From positions 1 to 20,819 of the forward strand of contig CAVGWF010000073.1 in assembly GCA_963632825.1 (NCBI GenBank): DNA of 20,819 nt, given 5' to 3'. The notes under the pieces were generated by a model, which made no database searches, was not told where the DNA came from, and saw only the letters and a program-made list of their open reading frames with translations. The position numbers were made by a program, and so were the translations under genes. This stretch comes from F23-B02 sp963632825 (lineage in GTDB: Bacteria > Bacillota > Clostridia > Oscillospirales > Oscillospiraceae). Position 1 is the first letter of the stretch. Every line of letters begins with the position of its first letter. Shown one piece after another: positions 7,434 through 14,985 of this stretch.

Positions 7434-8522
7434 TTACTTGTCGCCGTACATCTTCCTTGCCTGTTCAAGAACATAGCCGCGGTCAAGGATCTGACCGCCG
7501 GAAGAAAGTGCGGTTGCGATTTCGGTGCGTCCGTGGACGGCCAGCTTAACATCGGCGCCGTACTGGGCGGGAATGGACATTTCCGCGACCAGTATGCCCT
7601 TGAGCCTGGAATAGTCAAGCCTTTCAAATGCCTCTGCCGGGAACGGATTGACCATGAGCGGACGGATAAAGCCGACCTTGTAGCCCTCCCTGCGCAGGAG
7701 CTTTACCGCGGATTTTGCAATGCGTCCGGAGGTGCCGTAGCCGGTGAGCACGAGCTCCGAATCCTCGGGAACATCAAATTCATATGCGACCTCGTCACGG
7801 GCCCAGACCTCGTAAAGCGCCGCATCCTCCTTGTTCATTGCCTCCTGGCTGAGCTTGTTGGACAGACCGGGGCCGCACATGACCGAATGCGGCTCGCCGC
7901 CGTTTCTGCCGATGGCGGCATACGCCTTTTTCTCCTCGCGGAGCCTTGCGATCTCCTCGTCGCTCTTTGCCTCGGGGAGGACGACGGGCTCCATCATAGT
8001 GCCGATAACGCCGTCAAGGAGAAGATAGGTCGGACGCAGATACTTGTCTGCCTTTTCAAATGCCTCGTAGGTCATGTCAACGGCCTCCTGAACGGAAGCG
8101 GGAGCGAACACGAGCATCTGGAAGCCGCCGTTGCCGGAGGCCTTGGTTGCTTCAAAATAATCCTGCTGAGCGGGCTTGATGTCGCCTATGCCGGGGCCGC
8201 CGCGCTGGAAGTTTGCGATAACGGACGGAAGTCTTGCACCGGCGAGGAAGGCTATGCCCTCGCTCTTGAGCGCTATGCCCGTCGAGGACGAGCTCGTCAT
8301 GCATCTTACGCCTGCCGCAGCCGCACCGAAGACCATGTTTACGGAAGCGACCTCGCTCTCGCCCTGAATGAAAACGCCTCCTACCAGAGGCTGCTTGCGG
8401 GACATATACTCGGGCATTTCGTTCTGCGGGGTGATGGGATAGCCCGCGAAGAAGCGGCAGCCTGCGCGGATAGCCGCCTCCGCGACCGCCTCCGTGCCCT
8501 TCATGAAAATCTTATCTGACAT
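7434..8522 (-). CDS. vorB: 2-oxoacid:ferredoxin oxidoreductase, alpha subunit (VorB type)
   Basis: The 362-residue alpha subunit has the sequence signatures of VorB (2-oxoisovalerate/3-methyl-2-oxobutanoate:ferredoxin oxidoreductase): MKGTEAVAEAAIRAGC, the GYPITPQNE motif near residue 30, and ESEVASVNM..GAAAAGVR, followed by TSSSSTGI and a GGPGIGD loop. The VorB name is at the level of annotation habit. Close relatives act on 2-oxoglutarate (KorA), so the substrate is open. ATG 8522 is chosen for the AGGAGG upstream; the gene begins 1 bp after the ferredoxin stop. Subunit order is delta, alpha, beta, gamma. Confidence 0.9.
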   Translation of the reverse strand: MSDKIFMKGTEAVAEAAIRAGCRFFAGYPITPQNEMPEYMSRKQPLVGGVFIQGESEVASVNMVFGAAAAGVRCMTSSSSTGIALKSEGIAFLAGARLPSVIANFQRGGPGIGDIKPAQQDYFEATKASGNGGFQMLVFAPASVQEAVDMTYEAFEKADKYLRPTYLLLDGVIGTMMEPVVLPEAKSDEEIARLREEKKAYAAIGRNGGEPHSVMCGPGLSNKLSQEAMNKEDAALYEVWARDEVAYEFDVPEDSELVLTGYGTSGRIAKSAVKLLRREGYKVGFIRPLMVNPFPAEAFERLDYSRLKGILVAEMSIPAQYGADVKLAVHGRTEIATALSSGGQILDRGYVLEQARKMYGDK

Positions 8523-8523
8523 T

Positions 8524-8742
8524 TTATTCTTCCTCCTTGAATACAGAGATCGCTGCATCGGGGCAAATGCGGGCGCACATGCCGCAGCCTATGCATTTTT
8601 CAGGTTCAAGTGGCTGAACATACTGATAGCCCTTCGCATTCGTCGCCTCAGTTGTGCCGAGGACCTTCTTGGGACAGGTCTGGACACAGTACAGGCAGCT
8701 CTTGCAGGCTTCGATATATATCTCGATCCTTCCTTTTGCCAT
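8524..8742 (-). CDS. 2[4Fe-4S] ferredoxin, delta subunit of the oxidoreductase
   Basis: A 72-residue bacterial-type ferredoxin with two cluster motifs, CKSCLYCVQTCP (cysteines 13, 16, 19, 23) and CIGCGMCARICP (50, 53, 56, 60). It would be the electron-carrying delta subunit feeding electrons from the catalytic site to free ferredoxin. ATG 8742 is 8 nt after AAAGGAG; a GTG three codons upstream (8751) is the only near alternative and overlaps the ribosome binding site. It is first of the four enzyme subunits, 32 bp after the NTPase gene. Confidence 0.95.
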   Translation of the reverse strand: MAKGRIEIYIEACKSCLYCVQTCPKKVLGTTEATNAKGYQYVQPLEPEKCIGCGMCARICPDAAISVFKEEE

Positions 8743-8774
8743 TGAAAACACTCCTTTTAATTATTTTCGGAATC

Positions 8775-9461
8775 TCACCGCAGCCATTCGGGCACGGTAT
8801 TCAATTCAATTGTAAACACGGGTAAGCTGCATTTTTGCGCAACGGCGTCTGCGATGCCGTCCATGGCGCAAACAAACTCGAGCTCCGTTTCCGGAAGCAT
8901 CCCGCGCAGTCTTTCTATACCGTTAAGGACATCCTCCGGAGAAGTATCCGGTCCGTAATTCGGGTTTGCTGCAACAGAAATTTTTTCAAGGTGTGCCGCG
9001 CCCACCGTTCTGGATATCGTTTCCTCGATATCCTCCCGGCTGCCCGACCACGGGCGGTAGGGATTGATGAGATACACGACCTTGGTATCCGGATTGTTCA
9101 GATATCCGGCAAACTGACCTATCATATGGCTGCCGTATGCACCGCCGCCGATGTCAAGCAGAACGATGCTGTCCGGATCACGCAGACGCTCGATAACGCC
9201 CGCGGCAACGATGGGGGCATCCATAAGCTGCTCCTGACAGTGGAAGATAACACCGCCGAGAGTGACAAAGCTGCTGCTGTCTCTTGCCCGGAATATGGGC
9301 TTTGTCTGATCCATATCAAAAAAATGGACCGGCTTGCCGCCGGTTCTGTGCATGGCCAGCGCAAGATTAAGGGAAACCTCGGTTTTACCGGAGCCCGCTT
9401 CGCCGATAATTACAAAGTTTTTTGTGTTTTCGGTGAGCCCTTCTGCAATGGAATCATTCAC
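8775..9461 (-). CDS. P-loop NTPase, SIMIBI-like, function unknown
   Basis: A 228-residue soluble ATP/GTP-binding protein. I see a Walker A GEAGSGKT (20-27), a DMD strand end (49-51) followed by QTKPIFRARD, a Walker B/switch-like LLDIGGG (101-107) and INPYRPWS (132-139). The DMD and DxGG arrangement suggests the MinD/ArsA/CooC side of the P-loop class, but without the lysine-rich KGGxGKT variant. Such proteins often mature or reactivate metalloenzymes or bind partner complexes. Here it sits between a transporter and the oxidoreductase genes. The start is GTG 9461 with AGGAGG 7 nt upstream. I do not recognise a characterised homologue. Confidence 0.75.
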   Translation of the reverse strand: MNDSIAEGLTENTKNFVIIGEAGSGKTEVSLNLALAMHRTGGKPVHFFDMDQTKPIFRARDSSSFVTLGGVIFHCQEQLMDAPIVAAGVIERLRDPDSIVLLDIGGGAYGSHMIGQFAGYLNNPDTKVVYLINPYRPWSGSREDIEETISRTVGAAHLEKISVAANPNYGPDTSPEDVLNGIERLRGMLPETELEFVCAMDGIADAVAQKCSLPVFTIELNTVPEWLR

Positions 9462-9488
9462 CGGTAAACCTCCTTATCACTTATCCGA

Positions 9489-9513
9489 TAAAAATAAAAG
9501 CCGATCGCCGGCT
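9489..9513 (-). terminator. weak intrinsic terminator or attenuator inside the operon
   Basis: Reading leftward: AGCCG / CGGCT (5 bp, 5-nt loop) followed directly by TTTATTTTTAT. It lies between the symporter stop and the NTPase start, with no room for a promoter after it, so it probably lets some transcripts through and lowers expression of the downstream genes. Confidence 0.5.
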
Positions 9514-9535
9514 CCTGCGGCAGACAGTCCTGCAC

Positions 9536-9555
9536 GGAGCGCCTTTCGGCGCTCC
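9536..9555 (-). other. GAAA-tetraloop hairpin
   Basis: On the minus strand GGAGCGCC-GAAA-GGCGCTCC, a perfect 8-bp GC-rich stem capped by a GNRA tetraloop, 27 nt after the symporter stop. There is no T-run; it suits a 3' end protector for the upstream transcript section or an RNA processing site. Confidence 0.6.
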
Positions 9556-9582
9556 GGATGCAGAACCGTGAGGAGAGAAATG

Positions 9583-11013
9583 CTATACTTCCTGATATTT
9601 GTATTCGCCCTCGAAGCAGACCTTCTTGTCGAATATGGCGCAGAGGATGTAGGCAGCGAGAGAAACGACGAACACCGTGTAAATGGGCTGTCCTGCGATG
9701 GCGAGCGAGGGAACGGCGAATTTGCAGAGAACAAATGCGATGATGCCCGAGCCGAACACGACCCAGCCGCTGGACTTCTTGAGCGTCTTGGAGAAGTAAA
9801 ACACGCCGAACATAAGGATGGTGTAGGGCGCCCACAGAGCCAGAACGCTCATGATGGCTCCGAGAATGCTGGAGACCTGAGTGGCGATGACATAAGCGAC
9901 AACGCTGTATGCAACGATGATCCAGCGGGAGGTGCCTACCTGCTTCTCCTCAGCCATGTCGGGCTTGAAGAAGCGGAGAATAAAGTCGTGGGTAGTCATG
10001 GTGGACAGGGACACGAGGATGCCGGACGCCGTTGATATGCACGCGGCCATAACGCCCGAGAGCAGAAGTCCGCACACCACGGGGTTCAGGGTAGCGGTGA
10101 CGGCCGCCATGGACATTGCTGCGTTGCCCTCCAGCTCGGGGAAGAAGCCTGCGGCAATGATGCCGAATACTGCGGAGATAAAGCCTGCGGGGATCATGAG
10201 GAGTGCGCCGAGGACAAAGCCGTTTCTTGCCGCCTTCTCGCTCTTTGCGGAGATCGCGACCTGAATGGTGCTTGCGGAGGGAGCCGCCTGCAGCATCATG
10301 GTCAGGCACCATGCGCAGATGGCTGCCGGACCCATGCCGGTGATGAGATTCCACCAGTGCGAGCCGTCGCCGGATTTGCCGGCGGGCAGAGCTGCTGTGA
10401 TGGCGTCAAAGCCGCCGTACTGCTTGACCGCAACGATGCAGCCTATGATAAGTCCGGCATAGATGAGGACTACATTTATAACATTGGTCAGTGCGGTGGA
10501 CCACATGCCGCCTACGACGGCGATGAAGCAGAGTATGCAGATGGAAATTATCAGACCGAGCCCATAGCTGACGGAGGGGATGATCGCGTTGAGGATCGTG
10601 CCGCCTGCGATGACCTGCAGAGCAACTATCGTGACCTGAGTCACGAGCTGGATGACGAGGCCAAGAGTCTGAAAGCTCTTGCCGAACAGATGGTTCCACA
10701 TACCGTTAATGGTTCTGAAGCCGGCTTTTCTGAGCTTTCCGGCAAAGAAGAAGGCCATGAGCAGCGCGCCCATTGCCCATGCCACGTCATACCATGCGGC
10801 GGAAAGGCCGGCGGTATACGCGTTCTGAGCAACGCCCGTTGTGGAGGTGCCGCCTATTGCAAGACCTGCGACGGTAACGCCTACGAGCAGGGTGCCGAGC
10901 CTCTGGTCGGCAAAAAGGAATTCCTTCGCCGAGCCCTTTTTCTGAAGACGCGTGGAATACCACGATGTGAAAAACAGTGCCAGCATGTAGATGATAATAA
11001 TTGCTAATGCCAT
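9583..11013 (-). CDS. sodium:solute symporter (SSS family)
   Basis: Inner-membrane sodium-coupled uptake carrier. The 476-residue protein has about 13 hydrophobic segments. It begins MALAIIIIYMLALFF, and has a polar TRLQKKGSAKEF loop and a GLAIGGTSTTGVAQ.AYTAGLSAAWYD block, which is the conserved sodium-binding region of the family (about residues 45-75). ATG 11013 is preferred for GGAG just upstream and because the extension back to 11109 is polar and implausible. It follows the dehydrogenase gene by 67 bp. The substrate is unknown; uptake of a carboxylic acid for the neighbouring enzymes is an inference. Confidence 0.88.
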   Translation of the reverse strand: MALAIIIIYMLALFFTSWYSTRLQKKGSAKEFLFADQRLGTLLVGVTVAGLAIGGTSTTGVAQNAYTAGLSAAWYDVAWAMGALLMAFFFAGKLRKAGFRTINGMWNHLFGKSFQTLGLVIQLVTQVTIVALQVIAGGTILNAIIPSVSYGLGLIISICILCFIAVVGGMWSTALTNVINVVLIYAGLIIGCIVAVKQYGGFDAITAALPAGKSGDGSHWWNLITGMGPAAICAWCLTMMLQAAPSASTIQVAISAKSEKAARNGFVLGALLMIPAGFISAVFGIIAAGFFPELEGNAAMSMAAVTATLNPVVCGLLLSGVMAACISTASGILVSLSTMTTHDFILRFFKPDMAEEKQVGTSRWIIVAYSVVAYVIATQVSSILGAIMSVLALWAPYTILMFGVFYFSKTLKKSSGWVVFGSGIIAFVLCKFAVPSLAIAGQPIYTVFVVSLAAYILCAIFDKKVCFEGEYKYQEV

Positions 11014-11080
11014 AATTTTTCTCCTCTCATTTTTTGCTTGTTTTTTAGAGTCCGTCTTTCCCCGGACCGTAAGTACGAAA

Positions 11081-12145
11081 TTACTGAACGGAAGCCACGA
11101 GCTCCTCAAATGTACCGCCCTCGGGCAGTACGCCGAGCTTGACCGCCAGACCGCAAAGCTCCTCTGCCAGAGCCTCGCTTACCTCCATGCCGCTTTCCTT
11201 GTTCTCCTTGAACTTCTTGAATTCTATCTCGCCGGGCATGAATATCTCCTTGCAGCCCTCCGCGGGACGGCTGCCCTTCATAACACGGACATAATCATCC
11301 GCACGCTTTTTGAATTCGTCTATGGGCATGAACTTGGAGGGGTCTATCATTATCATGCAGAAGCCGGTGTTTTCGGGCTCGAGCTTTTCGGGAGCGCCGA
11401 TGCCGGTGCCGTAGCTTGCGCCGGAAAGCACTGCGGATACGATATCGACCATGACCGCCAGACCGTAGCCCTTGTGCGCCGCGATAGGCAGAACGGTGTA
11501 GGCCGCTCTGGAATCGGTGGTGGGCTTGCCGTTAAAGTCGTTTGCCCAGCCCTCGGGAAGCTGCTTGCCCTCTCTCGCATAGGCCTGGATCTTGCCGAAG
11601 GCGACGCCGCTGGTGGAAATGTCCATAACGACGGGATATTCGCTGCATGTGGGAACGCCCACCACTATGGGGTTTGTGCCCAGAAGCCTGTCCGCTCCGC
11701 CGTAGGGTGCCATCGAGAGATATGTGTTGCAGCACACCAGACAGATAACGTCGTCTTTTGCGGCACGCCAGCCGTAATAGGATGCGCAGCCTATGTTTGA
11801 GCTCTGGCGGCCCGTGCAGATTGCAATGCCGTACTGCCTTGCCTTGGGCAGCAGTGCGTCAAATGCCTTGTTGACGGTCACGACGCCCAGAGCATTATCG
11901 CAGTCGAGATGGAGTATGCTGCCCTCATCCTTGAGCACCTTTACATTCGGCTTGGGATTGTATGCTCCCGTTCCGAACAGCTTGAGGTAAAGCGCCAGCC
12001 TTGACATACCGTGAGAATACACGCCGGTAAAATCGGAATGTGTGACCACATCACCGGCAATGTCGGCATCCTCCTCGGACATGCCGCAGGCGTGAAGCAA
12101 TGCCTTCGTGAGCCTGCGTTCTTCTTCGTAGCTTATTTTTGCCAT
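11081..12145 (-). CDS. Ldh_2 family NAD(P)-dependent 2-hydroxyacid dehydrogenase
   Basis: Member of the malate/L-lactate dehydrogenase type 2 family, whose members oxidise or reduce 2-hydroxyacids (malate, lactate, ureidoglycolate, sulfolactate) with NAD(P). The 354-residue length is typical. Key parts are D..GVYSHGM.RL with the family's active-site histidine (H45 in SHG), a G.QSS.IGCASYYG block, MAPYGG....GTNPI (cofactor/substrate loop) and AHKGYGLA.M toward the C-terminal half. ATG 12145 is preceded by AAAGGAGG. It is the first gene of the leftward operon, with a leader of about 170 nt. Oxidation of an imported 2-hydroxyacid to feed the downstream oxidoreductase is inferred. Confidence 0.88.
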   Translation of the reverse strand: MAKISYEEERRLTKALLHACGMSEEDADIAGDVVTHSDFTGVYSHGMSRLALYLKLFGTGAYNPKPNVKVLKDEGSILHLDCDNALGVVTVNKAFDALLPKARQYGIAICTGRQSSNIGCASYYGWRAAKDDVICLVCCNTYLSMAPYGGADRLLGTNPIVVGVPTCSEYPVVMDISTSGVAFGKIQAYAREGKQLPEGWANDFNGKPTTDSRAAYTVLPIAAHKGYGLAVMVDIVSAVLSGASYGTGIGAPEKLEPENTGFCMIMIDPSKFMPIDEFKKRADDYVRVMKGSRPAEGCKEIFMPGEIEFKKFKENKESGMEVSEALAEELCGLAVKLGVLPEGGTFEELVASVQ

Positions 12146-12316
12146 AAGCTTTCCTCCTTTTTGTATCCGTTGAATTTGATTTAAAAATTCGAAATTCGGC
12201 GAGCCGTCCCGTTAAAAAATAAATTAAACCAAAACAGGCAAATGGCATTGCTTTTTTTTCTGCGTCTTGCTATCATTGGTTCGGCGATGCTGTTGACCTG
12301 TTCGTCAGCTTGCTTG
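12146..12316 (-). other. long 5' leader of the leftward operon
   Basis: From the predicted start site near 12316 to ATG 12145 there are about 170 nt of untranslated leader. I see an AAAAAAAAG stretch, a TTTTTTAAC stretch and only short imperfect inverted repeats. I recognise no riboswitch or leader peptide. Confidence 0.4.
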
Positions 12317-12322
12317 CTTTGC

Positions 12323-12351
12323 ATTGTAGCACCTCACAAAACGTTTGGCAA
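12323..12351 (-). promoter_or_regulatory. sigma-A promoter of the leftward 2-oxoacid operon
   Basis: On the minus strand TTGCCA (12346-12351), 17-nt spacer, TACAAT (12323-12328). It is the best-scoring promoter by eye in the 281-bp divergent intergenic region. Confidence 0.72.
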
Positions 12352-12374
12352 TAATAATTATTTTTTTGTCAGTT

Positions 12375-12404
12375 TTGCGGTGAAATTGCATATTTTTATA
12401 TAAT
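12375..12404 (+). promoter_or_regulatory. sigma-A promoter of the rightward CoA-transferase operon
   Basis: Perfect -10 TATAAT (12399-12404) with a poor -35 TTGCGG (12375-12380) and an 18-nt spacer, starting about 15 nt upstream of the transporter ATG. The weak -35 suggests dependence on an activator. Confidence 0.6.
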
Positions 12405-12426
12405 AAGTAAAGAAACCGGTGAAAAA

Positions 12427-13629
12427 ATGAAAAAAGCTTATTCCCGCTCCGTATCGCTTGCCGCAGGCTTTATAATAATGCTGTGCTACGGTCTGCTTTA
12501 CGCATGGAGCATCTATTCAAGTCCCCTCAGTGAGCAGTTCGGCTGGACCAGCGCCCTGCTCGGCACCTGCTTTACCGTGATACTGACCTCCTTCTGCCTC
12601 GGCGGAGTGCTCGGAAGCATTCTGACAAAGCGCCTTGACAGCCGCAGGTCCGTTATGATCGGTGCAGTCATGAGCCTTGCCGGCTACGGTCTTGCCTCGA
12701 CCGTTACCGCAGAAAGCGTCTGGCTGCTTTTCGCCGCATTTTCCGTATCCGGACTTGCCTGCGGCGTGGTATACAACGCAACGGTCTCGACCGTCGTGAT
12801 GCGCTTTCCCGATAAAAAGGGCTTTGCCTCGGGGCTGCTGCTGATGAGCTTCGGCGCAAGCACCCTTGTCCTCGGAAGCCCTGCATCTGCCCTCATGTCC
12901 TCCGACAGCATAGGCTGGAGGAGCGTTTACCTTGCAACGGGCATTCTTCTTCTTATAGTAGGCGTGCTCGGCAGCCGCTTCATCGTTTCCGATTCCGGAG
13001 CTGCCGCGGCGAATGCCTCCGCCGCCGAAAAAAGCGGCTTCACGCCGAAGCAGATGCTCGGCTCGTCAAGCTTCTGGCTGTTCTTCTGCTCCGCCGCGAT
13101 CCTGACGCTGTTCGGTCAGGGCATTATCGGTCACGCCAGAAGCATCGCCGTCGAGGGCGGGGCCGGAGCCTCTCTGGCCGCGCTCACCGTTGGTCTGGGC
13201 TCGGTCGCAAACGGCGTAGGTCGGATCGTTTTCGGCATACTGCACGACAGAAAGGGCTATAAATTCGCTCTGACGCTGGACGCCGTTATCCTTATCGCCG
13301 CCGGAGCCGCCCTTGTCGTGTTCCTCCCGAAAAATGCGCCCGCCGTCATAATTGCCGCCATCATGCTCTGCGGCTTGGGCTACGGCGCCGTGCCGCCCAT
13401 TTCCTCCTCCGTAACTCAGGAGTTTTTCGGCTCGGAATACTATGCGCAGAATTTCAGCATAACCAATCTGAGCATAATCGTTGCATCCTTCGGCTCGACC
13501 ATCATGGGCAGCCTGCAGACCGGCTCCGGCTCGTATGTCTCGGGCATTGCGGTCCTTGCCGCGCTGGAGCTTGTCCCGATAGTCCTGCTCACCGTTCTTT
13601 CAAAACTGAGAAAAAAGGAGTCCCGATAA
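12427..13629 (+). CDS. MFS transporter, oxalate/formate antiporter (OFA)-like
   Basis: A 400-residue major facilitator protein with 12 expected membrane segments. The N-terminal GLLYAWSIYSSPL in helix 1 is the hallmark of the OFA group (organic acid exchangers), and KRLDSRRSVMIG is the loop 2-3 motif of the superfamily. A second polar loop (about residues 190-210) separates the two six-helix halves. It may import the substrate or exchange it for the acid product. ATG 12427 has only a weak GGTGA as ribosome binding site. It ends 1 bp before the next gene, so it is the first gene of the rightward operon. Confidence 0.88.
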   Translation: MKKAYSRSVSLAAGFIIMLCYGLLYAWSIYSSPLSEQFGWTSALLGTCFTVILTSFCLGGVLGSILTKRLDSRRSVMIGAVMSLAGYGLASTVTAESVWLLFAAFSVSGLACGVVYNATVSTVVMRFPDKKGFASGLLLMSFGASTLVLGSPASALMSSDSIGWRSVYLATGILLLIVGVLGSRFIVSDSGAAAANASAAEKSGFTPKQMLGSSSFWLFFCSAAILTLFGQGIIGHARSIAVEGGAGASLAALTVGLGSVANGVGRIVFGILHDRKGYKFALTLDAVILIAAGAALVVFLPKNAPAVIIAAIMLCGLGYGAVPPISSSVTQEFFGSEYYAQNFSITNLSIIVASFGSTIMGSLQTGSGSYVSGIAVLAALELVPIVLLTVLSKLRKKESR

Positions 13630-13630
13630 T

Positions 13631-14968
13631 ATGAATATTTACGAAGAATACAGGCGCAGGCTCGTTTCCGCCGAGGAGGCAGTCAAGCTCGTAAAAAGCG
13701 GCGACTGGGTGGATTATTCCCAGACCTGCTCGTTCCCGGAGGCGCTGGATGCCGCTCTGGCGGCAAGGCGCGACGAGCTTCACGATGTAAAGATCAGAAA
13801 TGCGATAGCAATGAAGCCCGTGCAGGTCGTTGAATGTGACCCGGAGCAGAAGGCCTTCACATACAATGTATGGCACAGCTCCGGCATAGACAGAAAATAC
13901 ATCGACAGCGGCAGGGCATATTATTCGCCCATGCTTTTCCGCGACTGCGGCTCCTATTACCGCCGCGGCTACGCTCCCGTAAATGTGGCCATGATCTCCG
14001 TTGCCCCCATGGACAAGCACGGTTACTTCAGCTTCGGTCTTACCAACTGCTGCACCCAGGATATCCTCGACGCCGCCGAGTATATAATTCTCGAGGTAAA
14101 CGAGCAGATGCCCGTCATTTACGGCATGGAGGGCGACCATATCCACATTTCGGAGGTCACATATGTCGTGGAGGGGCACAAGGATATATGCGTGTCCCCC
14201 GGCGGCGAGGCCTCCGAAACGGACAAGAAGATCGCCTCGGTCATTTTCCCGCATCTTTATGACGGCATCACCCTGCAGATCGGCATAGGCGGTATGCCGA
14301 ACGCGCTCGGCGGTCTGATCGCCGAGTCCGATCTTAAGGACCTCGGCATGCACACCGAGCTCATGAGCGACGGCTACCTCAAGCTCTACAAGGCGGGAAA
14401 GATCACAAACAAAAGGAAGGCCATAAACCGCGGCAAGGGCGTTTTCTCCATCTGCAACGGCTCAAAGGAGCTCTATGAGTTCCTCGACTGCAACATGGAC
14501 ATTCTCTCCGCCCCCATGCGCTATGTAAATTCACCTGAGACCATCCGGCAGCTCGACCATTTCGTATCCATAAACGGCTGCATCGCCTGCGATATTTACG
14601 GTCAGGTCTGCTCCGAAAGCGCGGGCACAAGGCACATAAGCGGCACCGGCGGTCAGCTTGACTTCGTTACCGGCGCATATGCGGCCGAGCACGGTCAGGC
14701 ATTCCTTGCGATGAGCTCAAGCTTCACCGACAAGAAGGGCGTTGTCCACTCCCGCGTTCTGCCCAAATTCACTCAGGGCGACATTATAACCACGCCGCGC
14801 ACCCAGGCTCCCAGCATCGTCACCGAGTACGGCATTGCAAGGCTCAGCGGGCTTGCGACATGGCAGCGCGCCGAGGCTCTTATAGGCATTGCCCATCCCG
14901 ATTTTCGTGAGGAGCTCATTTCAGCCGCCGAACAGCAGAAGATCTGGAGAAGATCAAATAAACGATGA
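13631..14968 (+). CDS. acetyl-CoA hydrolase/transferase family CoA-transferase (copy 1)
   Basis: Class I CoA-transferase related to 4-hydroxybutyrate and butyryl-CoA:acetate CoA-transferases, moving CoA between an acyl-CoA and a free acid through a glutamyl-CoA intermediate. The 445-residue length is typical. LQIGIGGMPNALGG (about 215-228) is followed by GMHTELMSDG, whose E243 corresponds by position and context to the catalytic glutamate of 4-hydroxybutyrate CoA-transferase. The C-terminal half has GQVCSESAGTRHISGTGGQLDF. ATG 13631 has AAGGAG upstream. It is very similar along its whole length to the gene at 16243. Acyl specificity cannot be read. Confidence 0.9.
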   Translation: MNIYEEYRRRLVSAEEAVKLVKSGDWVDYSQTCSFPEALDAALAARRDELHDVKIRNAIAMKPVQVVECDPEQKAFTYNVWHSSGIDRKYIDSGRAYYSPMLFRDCGSYYRRGYAPVNVAMISVAPMDKHGYFSFGLTNCCTQDILDAAEYIILEVNEQMPVIYGMEGDHIHISEVTYVVEGHKDICVSPGGEASETDKKIASVIFPHLYDGITLQIGIGGMPNALGGLIAESDLKDLGMHTELMSDGYLKLYKAGKITNKRKAINRGKGVFSICNGSKELYEFLDCNMDILSAPMRYVNSPETIRQLDHFVSINGCIACDIYGQVCSESAGTRHISGTGGQLDFVTGAYAAEHGQAFLAMSSSFTDKKGVVHSRVLPKFTQGDIITTPRTQAPSIVTEYGIARLSGLATWQRAEALIGIAHPDFREELISAAEQQKIWRRSNKR

Positions 14969-14985
14969 TACAGGAGGAGCTTGAC

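Noticed and set aside
6642..8519. A 625-codon open frame on the plus strand opposite the oxidoreductase genes
   Set aside because: It lies entirely antisense to the beta and alpha genes, which have clear motifs and ribosome binding sites. Its translation has no recognisable domain, and the long frame is a by-product of GC-rich codon bias.
11049..11068. A possible terminator between the dehydrogenase and symporter genes
   Set aside because: It is only a 5-bp GTCCG/CGGAC stem with an 8-nt loop and no T-run, in a 67-bp gap; it is too weak to call.
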